The position numbers were made by a program, and so were the translations under genes. Shown here piece after piece: positions 1-4,897 of a stretch of DNA of 5,649 bases. Under the pieces are notes generated by a model. That model was not told where the DNA came from, searched no databases, and saw nothing but the letters and a program-made list of their open reading frames with translations. Source of the stretch: Methylobacterium sp. (lineage in GTDB: Bacteria; Pseudomonadota; Alphaproteobacteria; Rhizobiales; Beijerinckiaceae); contig JADCCH010000089.1 in NCBI GenBank assembly GCA_020252865.1, forward strand, positions 1 to 5,649. The letters are read 5' to 3'. The stretch's first letter is position 1; the number at the start of each line of letters is the position of its first letter.

Positions 1-257
1 CGATCCTGCTGCTGGATGAGCCCACTGCCGCGCTGGATGCGCAAAGCGAGGAAGCGATCCGCTCAACCCTCTTCGATCTCGCGAGCGGTCGCACGACAAT
101 CCTCGTCGCGCATCGGCTGGCGAGCGTCGTCGGGGCCGATCGCATCGTGGTGATGGAGGAGGGCAAGGTCATCGAGGCGGGCGACCATATGTCGCTTCTG
201 GCGGAGGAAGGGGCCTATGCCGGCCTCTTCCGCCTGCAGATGGGGGGCGGGCGATGA
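1..257 (+). CDS. ABC exporter ATP-binding protein, C-terminal part (5' end outside window)
   Basis: This is the end of an ATPase domain, 84 residues read in the frame starting at base 3. It opens on the Walker B strand and catalytic glutamate (ILLLDEP, bases 3-23), followed by the D-loop (AALD) and the switch histidine in VAHRL (His codon 111-113). It ends with the usual tail in which the G-K-V-x-E-x-G-x-H pattern appears as GKVIEAGDH. The DEPTAALDAQSE wording is typical of the MsbA/HlyB/ATM1 exporter class, where the membrane domain is fused N-terminally; Walker A and the membrane part would lie upstream of the window. The stop overlaps the next start as ATGA, so the two are probably translationally coupled. 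In this setting it may flip or export a lipid-linked glycan, which is inference; a peptide or lipid exporter cannot be excluded. Confidence 0.93.
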   Translation, partial: ILLLDEPTAALDAQSEEAIRSTLFDLASGRTTILVAHRLASVVGADRIVVMEEGKVIEAGDHMSLLAEEGAYAGLFRLQMGGGR

Positions 258-1192
258 GCCGGATTTCCATCGGGATGCCCTGCTATGGCCGCCCCGCCGA
301 ACTGCGCAATGCACTGGAGCATCTCGCGGCGCAGACCTGCCGCGATTTCCGCATCATCCTGCACGAGAACCCTTCCGATTCCACGATGATCGCGGAACTG
401 GTGGCCGAGTTCTCTGCCCGGGGGCTGGCGATCGAGTATCGCCGGCACCCCGAGCAGATCGGTGTGGTCCGCTATTTCCTCTCGGTCCTGCATGCCGCCA
501 GAACCGAATACTTCATGTGGGCGGCGGATGATGACATGCGCCACCCCGAGGCTGTCGAAATCCTCCTTGGCATGCTCGAACGCGATCCCGGCCTGTCGCT
601 GGCGGCCTCGTCGGTCGAGTTGTTGAACCTCTCGAACCAGACGATCGACTGGCAACTCGGCTTCTCGCGCTTCTCGACCCAGGGTTCGACAAAAGAGGCG
701 ACCCTGCAGTTTCTTGCCGAGCCGGAACTCGGCGGCAAGGCCAACCTGATCTATGGTCTCTTCCGGCGTCAACACCTGCTGCATGCGCTTGACTTGCTGG
801 GCGGCACCTTTCCCGATTGCCAGGGGCAGGATCTTGTGGTGCTCGTGGCGTTCCTCTCGCGGTTCCGCATCGCGGCGACAGACCGCGTCCTGTTCCGGAA
901 GAGAACGGGTTCTTACCGGACAAGACCGCTGGCGAAGCGCTACCCGCAGGATTTCGGCTTCAATTTCGGGCAGTCTCGCAGCTTCTCTCGCGCGCTGCGG
1001 CAGGCGATGCTCGAAACCGGTATCGAGGACGACGTGAAGCGCGTCATCCGCCGCCGGCTCCTGCACCAGATGACGCTCGGCAGCCTGCGCCGCGCCATCT
1101 TGCGCGCGCTGGGGAAGGAGGGCGCGTTGCCCGTGCCGCCATCGCCCGAGCTCGCCTGGTCCTTCGTCGATCAGCCTCTGGTGAAAAGGTAG
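254..1192 (+). CDS. Family 2 glycosyltransferase
   Basis: A 312-residue protein with a GT-A fold typical of family GT2, cytoplasmic or membrane-associated, expected to transfer a sugar from a nucleotide sugar to a growing glycan. The N-terminal strand and first helix ISIGMPCYGRPAELRNALE (residues 4-22) match the I-P-x-Y-N-R-P start of GT2 enzymes. The acidic metal/nucleotide motif is the DDD at residues 92-94 in WAADDDMRHP. No membrane helix is obvious, and the C-terminal third is basic. The donor and acceptor cannot be read from the sequence. The start is the ATG overlapping the stop of the ABC gene. The last seven codons (1172-1192) overlap, on the opposite strand, a leftover fkbM tail, and the stop codon lies inside a direct repeat, so the extreme C-terminus may have been reshaped by recombination. 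Confidence 0.88.
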   Translation: MSRISIGMPCYGRPAELRNALEHLAAQTCRDFRIILHENPSDSTMIAELVAEFSARGLAIEYRRHPEQIGVVRYFLSVLHAARTEYFMWAADDDMRHPEAVEILLGMLERDPGLSLAASSVELLNLSNQTIDWQLGFSRFSTQGSTKEATLQFLAEPELGGKANLIYGLFRRQHLLHALDLLGGTFPDCQGQDLVVLVAFLSRFRIAATDRVLFRKRTGSYRTRPLAKRYPQDFGFNFGQSRSFSRALRQAMLETGIEDDVKRVIRRRLLHQMTLGSLRRAILRALGKEGALPVPPSPELAWSFVDQPLVKR

Positions 1193-1258
1193 CTCGTCTT
1201 CGCCTCGAACCAGGCGAGGCCGAAGCGGTTCAAAGTCTCGATCACCGGCGCGCGTGGC
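1171..1258 (-). pseudogene. Leftover C-terminal tail of a second fkbM methyltransferase gene
   Basis: Read on the minus strand, this encodes 26 residues (from RAPVIETL to SYLFTR; bases 1254-1177) identical to residues 237-262 of the FkbM methyltransferase at 2360-3148, then Gly and a TGA (1173-1171). The DNA differs from the intact gene at only six of 78 positions (1177, 1179, 1180, 1186, 1246, 1249), and all six changes are synonymous. Upstream of this stretch the resemblance fades and no methyltransferase domain exists. A short out-of-frame G-F-R match near 1295-1300, with a seven-base length difference from the intact gene, hints that slightly more of the old gene survives, but this could be chance. 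It lies just downstream of the methyltransferase gene ending at 1310 and overlaps the 3' end of the GT2 gene. It has no start and is not expected to give a functional protein. Confidence 0.72.
1181..1245. repeat. Direct repeat, copy 1 (65 bases, 1 mismatch to copy 2)
   Basis: Bases 1187-1245 are identical to 2373-2431 (59 bases). Extending to 1181 adds six bases with one mismatch (1186 A against 2372 C). Both copies are in the same orientation, 1186 bases apart. This copy contains the stop codon of the GT2 gene on the plus strand and fkbM tail codons on the minus strand. Confidence 0.95.
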
Positions 1259-1281
1259 GAATCAGCGCTATGGCTGCGGCT

Positions 1282-1299
1282 GCTTCCTGTTTCGGAAGC
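1282..1299. other. Small hairpin after the methyltransferase stop
   Basis: GCTTCC (1282-1287) pairs with GGAAGC (1294-1299) around a six-base loop. It lies about ten bases downstream of the minus-strand stop at 1310. Neither side is followed by a run of T in the transcribed direction, so it is not a standard intrinsic terminator; it could slow RNA decay or be chance. Confidence 0.25.
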
Positions 1300-1309
1300 C
1301 TGTCTGATT

Positions 1310-2338
1310 TCAGCCTTTCTGCACGCGCAAGGCGATCCCTGCCGGCTGGGGACGGATGAAATAGGCGTCGAGATTGCCGATGCGTGCAGGGTCCGGCTGC
1401 ATGTCGAGAACCATCGCGCGCAACTCGGCATCCGGAATCTGGTGCTGGTATGAATGCGAACCGAACATGTCGAAGGTGTTCAGAACGGTCTGGCGATAGA
1501 TCTGCCGCTGGTGGTCGAGCCAGCTTTCGCCGAGCTGGCGCGGCACCTTGCCTGTCAGTGATAGCCGCAGCTTGTTCGCGAGCTTTCCGAGGCCTGGAAC
1601 AAGGCGCACCCCGCCCATCAAGCGGGAATAGGCGAGAATTGTCTCGAATGACGCATTCTGGAAGGCCCGACGAAGCGGGCCGTAGGTCACGTGGTTCTTG
1701 ATGAAAGTGAAGAAGCCCGGTTTGCCTGCGCGATAGCAGTTGAAAACGAACTCGCCCCCCGGCGCCACGATGCCGAACAGGGCGCGCGCGGTGCGCTCGA
1801 CCGATTCCGTATGCTGGATCACGTTGTGGCAGATCACGATCCCGTCGATCGCATTCGAACGGATCGGCGGGTGATCGATCGAGCACTGGATCACCGTGAA
1901 ATTCGGCCAGTCGCCGATCGTTGTGTTGCGTGCCACAACGTCATCCACGCTATGTGACAATTCCAGCATGATGACCTCGCGCGCGCCGGCCTCCAGCATC
2001 CAAAGGGATTGCGCGCCCGAACCGCCTCCGCAATCAACGATTACCTTGTCGCGGAAAGCTTCGGTGCCGCCGAAGGTGTTGGCCACGGTATGATCGAGCC
2101 AATTCTGCTTGAAATCCAGAAAGTTAAAGTGGTTCCACTGATTGCCGAACGATTTCACGCTCTCAAAGATCTCCGGCTCGACGAAGCGCGGGATGCGATT
2201 GCGGATCGGATAGCTACGGCCGGACGGGGAAACCAGCGCTCCCTCGACAACATCCTCGCCATCCTGCTCAGCGATCTTGATCGTCAGCGGATCGCCCGTC
2301 TCGGGGTCGCATAGCAGCGGCAGGATGCGGAGGAACAT
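1310..2338 (-). CDS. Class I SAM-dependent methyltransferase with Trm112-like N-terminus
   Basis: A 342-residue protein. Residues 1-56 resemble a Trm112/YcaR-type module: LLCDPETGDPL near the start and SYPIRNRIPRF at 42-52, matching the usual Y-P-I-x-x-x-I-P pattern. Most zinc-type cysteines of that module are absent. The Rossmann methyltransferase domain follows, with motif I VDCGGGSG at 101-108, an acidic residue after strand 2 (E126 in MLELS), HNVIQHT at 171-177 and VAPGGEFVF at 191-199. Such two-part proteins are common in glycan and secondary-metabolite clusters, where the substrate is often a sugar; the substrate here is unknown. The ATG at 2338 is preceded by GGGGA at a workable distance and lies 21 bases after the fkbM stop, so it is probably co-transcribed. 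The gene sits between the two copies of a 65-base direct repeat, suggesting it was placed here by recombination. Confidence 0.87.
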   Translation of the reverse strand: MFLRILPLLCDPETGDPLTIKIAEQDGEDVVEGALVSPSGRSYPIRNRIPRFVEPEIFESVKSFGNQWNHFNFLDFKQNWLDHTVANTFGGTEAFRDKVIVDCGGGSGAQSLWMLEAGAREVIMLELSHSVDDVVARNTTIGDWPNFTVIQCSIDHPPIRSNAIDGIVICHNVIQHTESVERTARALFGIVAPGGEFVFNCYRAGKPGFFTFIKNHVTYGPLRRAFQNASFETILAYSRLMGGVRLVPGLGKLANKLRLSLTGKVPRQLGESWLDHQRQIYRQTVLNTFDMFGSHSYQHQIPDAELRAMVLDMQPDPARIGNLDAYFIRPQPAGIALRVQKG

Positions 2339-2359
2339 GCTCGGATTTCCCCGGTGCGC

Positions 2360-3148
2360 TCAGCGTGTGAACAGGTAGCTCGTCTTCGCCTCGAACCAGG
2401 CGAGGCCGAAGCGGTTCAAAGTCTCGATCACGGGGGCGCGGGAGAGGCTCGCATGGTGGACGCGATGCACTCTGAAGCCGGAGAACACATCAAAAACGCG
2501 CTTCGTCATCGGAAAGGTCTTGTGGAAGCGCGGGTGATTTCCGGCGGCGAAGCGCGGATGGAACGAGACAAGCGCGGCCACATCCTTCCGCGCGAGCAAG
2601 GGTGCCAGCACCGGAACAATGGCGTATTCCGCGCCTTCCGTGTCGATCTTGATGAAAACCGGCCCTTCCTTGGGCAACAGGGCAGCGATGTCCGCCGGCG
2701 TGACGGTCTCGACCGACCAGCTCACAGCAGAACCCCTGTGGTGCACGCTCGACATGGAATCGCCCTGAGCGGTCTTCGCGCCAAGCTGCACCGTGCCGTT
2801 CTCGGGCCAGACCGCGCGTTCCATCACTGTGATCTTCGGTGCCAGCGCCGGATTGAGCGCGATATTCGCGCGCAATTCCTTCGCGGCCACAGGGTCCGGC
2901 TCGAAGGAGATCACCTGTTTCGCCTGTGACGCCGCAAACAGCGTGACGGGCCCGATCCACGCGCCGACATCCAGCACGGTCGTCTCGGGCGTGATCTGCG
3001 TTTCAATCGCCGCGAAGGTGCCGGGCTCCCATTGGCCGGCGGAGAGACGCCCCCAGAACGGGGTCTGCGGCCCATCAACCACCGAGAATGACGCGTTGCG
3101 AATGCGGATATCCGGCACGGGGGCCCCCTTGAAACATCCGGGCTTCAA
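2360..3148 (-). CDS. FkbM family methyltransferase
   Basis: A SAM-dependent O-methyltransferase of up to 262 residues. Motif I is VLDVGAWIGPVT (58-69), the ribose-binding acidic strand is FEPDP (82-86), and the family hallmark IKIDTEGAE is at 166-174. FkbM proteins methylate hydroxyls of sugars or polyketides; NoeI, which 2-O-methylates fucose in rhizobial Nod factors, belongs to this family. The GT11 fucosyltransferase-like gene nearby makes a sugar substrate plausible, but this is inference. The start is uncertain. The longest frame opens at TTG 3148, which has no clear ribosome binding site. GTG 3118 has AAGGGGG five bases upstream. ATG 3167 is well placed after GAGGGG but is out of frame by one base, which a G-run change at 3119-3128 would repair. 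The last 26 codons are duplicated at 1177-1254. Confidence 0.9.
   Translation of the reverse strand: MKPGCFKGAPVPDIRIRNASFSVVDGPQTPFWGRLSAGQWEPGTFAAIETQITPETTVLDVGAWIGPVTLFAASQAKQVISFEPDPVAAKELRANIALNPALAPKITVMERAVWPENGTVQLGAKTAQGDSMSSVHHRGSAVSWSVETVTPADIAALLPKEGPVFIKIDTEGAEYAIVPVLAPLLARKDVAALVSFHPRFAAGNHPRFHKTFPMTKRVFDVFSGFRVHRVHHASLSRAPVIETLNRFGLAWFEAKTSYLFTR
2367..2431. repeat. Direct repeat, copy 2 (3' end of fkbM)
   Basis: Second copy of the 65-base repeat at 1181-1245; 2373-2431 is the 59-base exact core. Here it is part of the intact fkbM coding sequence (codons of FGLAWFEAKTSYLF and the residues before them). The match continues with scattered synonymous differences over 2363-2440. 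Confidence 0.95.
3119..3128. repeat. G5C5 palindrome at the fkbM start region
   Basis: Five G followed by five C, a perfect 10-base palindrome with two adjoining homopolymers. It lies between the well-placed but out-of-frame ATG at 3167 and the body of the FkbM protein, and just upstream of the in-frame GTG at 3118. On the minus strand the G run reads as AAGGGGG and could itself serve as the ribosome binding site for that GTG. A one-base loss in it would join the ATG frame to the methyltransferase frame. Confidence 0.6.
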
Positions 3149-3169
3149 AGCAGAAATCAGCCGCCATCG

Positions 3170-4087
3170 CTACCCCTCTTGGAGGTCGAGGAGCAGCGTT
3201 CTGCGCTCCGGCGATGGAACAAGCGTGGCAATCGCCGCTTCGCCGGTGGCGCGCGGCGCAATCAGCATGGAAGCCTCTGCGACCGCCTTCACGAGGCGGC
3301 TGAAGGGCAGCATGGCGGGGTCGAGCACCTGCACCGCGTCAAGGCGGAGGCCCGTCGCCGCACGCGTGAACGCAGCTTTCGCGGCGGGGAGACGCCTGGC
3401 GCTCTGCTCCAGCACCAGCACTGGCCCGCCACCGCCTCCGAAGGGGCCGTAAAGCGAAGCGACCTTGGTCTGCATCGGGCCGAGCGCGTCCGGTGAATCG
3501 AGCGGGATCACGATATCATCGAGCTGCTGCACGCGGATGGCCGTCGCCGGCCGGAAGAGCTCCACCGGCCTGGGGCGGAACAACCCGTCGGAAATCGCAT
3601 CCTGAAAGGGGCGCGTGCGGCCCATACGCAGGCTTGTCATCAGCAAGGTCGCCGGCGGCAGGCCGAAGCGGTCGAGCGAAAAGAAGCGCGGCAGGAGGGT
3701 ATCGCAAAACCGCGCGAGGCTCGCTTCCGCCCCGGCATGGAGGACCAGCGCCGGCTCGCGGGGGATGTAACGACCGCCGGGCAGCAGGGGCGACAGATCG
3801 GCCGGTCCGCGCGGCTCTCCGGCCTGTCGCGCATCCGCATCCGCGAAACGCCTGCCCCCGGAAAACACGCGCCCGCCTCCATTTTCCAGCGCGAGATCGC
3901 CCGTGAAACGGCGATGGTTCCAGCCTTCAGGAAGGCTTGCGCCGAGATCAGCCATCGTGACGTCCCTGGCATCCGCCTTCGGCCAGAAGGGCAGCATGGG
4001 GGCGGTGAGCAGGCTGCGCCATTCGCGCATCGGACGGCTCGAATAGAGGCGGAGAACGGCTGGCATCAGCGCTTGACGAGAGGACAC
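3170..4087 (-). CDS. Divergent GT61/DUF563-like glycosyltransferase family protein (tentative)
   Basis: A 305-residue protein without a confident family assignment. Two stretches recall GT61 (DUF563) glycosyltransferases: residues 117-141 (HAGAEASLARFCDTLLPRFF and following), where the family has H-W-x-x-D-x-L-P-R-L, with PFQ at 160-162; and the C-terminal part from VLDPAML (254-260) through SRLVKAVAEASMLIAPRATG (263-282), where the family has V-x-D-P, then a helix and P-H-G-A-G. The usual histidine in both motifs is missing (PRATG replaces PHGAG), so activity or substrate may differ or be lost. Five glycines at 217-221 form a flexible loop. No signal peptide or membrane helix is apparent. 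The chosen start is GTG 4087; ATG 4066 (Met8) is an alternative, and neither has a strong ribosome binding site. It heads the minus-strand operon, with fkbM starting just after its TAG. Confidence 0.6.
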   Translation of the reverse strand: MSSRQALMPAVLRLYSSRPMREWRSLLTAPMLPFWPKADARDVTMADLGASLPEGWNHRRFTGDLALENGGGRVFSGGRRFADADARQAGEPRGPADLSPLLPGGRYIPREPALVLHAGAEASLARFCDTLLPRFFSLDRFGLPPATLLMTSLRMGRTRPFQDAISDGLFRPRPVELFRPATAIRVQQLDDIVIPLDSPDALGPMQTKVASLYGPFGGGGGPVLVLEQSARRLPAAKAAFTRAATGLRLDAVQVLDPAMLPFSRLVKAVAEASMLIAPRATGEAAIATLVPSPERRTLLLDLQEG

Positions 4088-4122
4088 GGCTCACCCATGA
4101 CGGTCGCGAGACCCCGCTCAAT

Positions 4123-4127
4123 AGGAG
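4123..4127 (+). promoter_or_regulatory. Ribosome binding site deciding the GTG start at 4136
   Basis: AGGAG (continuing as AGGAGAAG), eight bases before GTG 4136. It is the best Shine-Dalgarno match in the window and favours that start over the in-frame ATG at 4097. That ATG would overlap the divergent promoter region and has no comparable site. Confidence 0.75.
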
Positions 4128-4135
4128 AAGCGCCC

Positions 4136-4894
4136 GTGGCGCGCAACCGGCCGCTCGCCCGCATCAATCTCAATGTTTTCTCCAACGTGGCCTCGAAGGA
4201 TGCGCGCGATTGCCTCGCGCCGGAGGCGATCCGCTCGTATTTCGAGTGCTTCGGCGGCGCGCGGGGTGCTGCCGAGACCATCACCCGTGTCTTCTGCGAT
4301 CCGAAGCCAAATCGCGGGAATTTCGAGGCCTGGAAGCAGGCGATCCGGGATGGCACGCCCGGCATTCCGCTGGAAATCGTGGAAACCGGCGGGCTGATCG
4401 ACAGCTTCGCGCACTCGCTGGAAATCAGCGAATGCGAATATGCCGTGCAGCTCGAGCATGATTTCGTGTTCATCCGCTCGCGCATTCCGCATGGCCTGCC
4501 GGAGATCGTGGGCGAGATGGCCGATTGCGGCTTCAATTTCGTGCGCTTCAACAAGCGCAAGAACATCCGCCAGGGCTACGACATGTTCCTCGACGAGATG
4601 CCCGGCACGGAAGTGCCGATGTGCCGTGTCAATGGCCGTTCGAACAACCCGCAAGCGATCGACGTCGCCTTCTACCGCAGGGAGGTGCTGCCGATCCTGC
4701 GCGGGCCCGACGGCATGGCGATCGGGCTCGAAGGCGGGCTCTGCCGCCTCTTTGGTGGCGGGCAGGTCTATGGCCCGCTGGGCTGGCCGAAAACCGTGCA
4801 GCATCTTGACGGGCGCGATGTTCGCGCGCGGGATCGCATTGCGCGCAAGCTCTACTTCTGGAAACGCGCGCTCGGCGGCTCGAATGCAGCCTGA
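4136..4894 (+). CDS. Unassigned protein with E-H-D motif, possible GT-A glycosyltransferase
   Basis: A 252-residue protein that I do not recognise as a named family. Its order of elements suggests a GT-A-like fold: a first strand LARINLNVFSN (7-17), a helix and strand ending in ITRVFCDPKP (49-58), and then YAVQLEHDFVFI (102-113). There the E-H-D (107-109) after a hydrophobic strand takes the place of the D-x-D that binds metal and nucleotide sugar. Further conserved-looking patches are NFVRFNKRKNIRQG (134-147), NNPQAIDVAFYRRE (170-183), the glycine-rich IGLEGGLCRLFGGG (196-209) and VQHLDGRD (221-228). There are no membrane helices and no signal peptide, so it is probably cytoplasmic. The start is GTG 4136, set by its strong ribosome binding site. 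It is divergent from the GT61-like gene (48 bases between starts) and convergent with the GT11 gene (3 bases between stops). The glycosyltransferase role rests on the motif and neighbours only. Confidence 0.7.
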   Translation: MARNRPLARINLNVFSNVASKDARDCLAPEAIRSYFECFGGARGAAETITRVFCDPKPNRGNFEAWKQAIRDGTPGIPLEIVETGGLIDSFAHSLEISECEYAVQLEHDFVFIRSRIPHGLPEIVGEMADCGFNFVRFNKRKNIRQGYDMFLDEMPGTEVPMCRVNGRSNNPQAIDVAFYRREVLPILRGPDGMAIGLEGGLCRLFGGGQVYGPLGWPKTVQHLDGRDVRARDRIARKLYFWKRALGGSNAA

Positions 4895-4897
4895 GTG

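Noticed and set aside
215..1066. Long minus-strand open frame opposite the GT2 gene
   Set aside because: Its translation is Arg/Ala/Glu-rich with no motif, whereas the plus strand carries a clear GT2 protein; high GC commonly leaves the antisense frame open.
1282..1299. Hairpin as an intrinsic terminator for the minus-strand operon
   Set aside because: Stem of only six pairs and no T run after it in the transcribed direction; kept only as a low-confidence hairpin.
1181..2431. Insertion sequence or transposon bounded by the repeats
   Set aside because: The repeats are direct, lie within coding sequence and enclose no transposase; recombination between alleles explains them better.
4066..4083. 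Same peptide ending (PLVKR then stop) encoded on the minus strand here and at the GT2 C-terminus
   Set aside because: The DNA differs at most third positions and the reading frame here is not a gene; treated as coincidence.
4073..4101. TTGACG at 4073-4078 as a -35 box for the plus-strand gene at 4136
   Set aside because: No acceptable -10 box at 16-18 bases, and it lies inside the start region of the divergent gene; chance is likely in this composition.
3737..4135. Long open plus-strand extension upstream of the E-H-D gene
   Set aside because: It is antisense to the GT61-like gene, has low-complexity Arg/Ala/Gly-rich translation and no ribosome binding site at its first ATG; the strong site before GTG 4136 marks the real start.
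4118..4804. Minus-strand open frame opposite the E-H-D gene
   Set aside because: It has His/Arg/Ala-rich translation with no domain signs, and the plus strand has the clear ribosome binding site and structured motifs.
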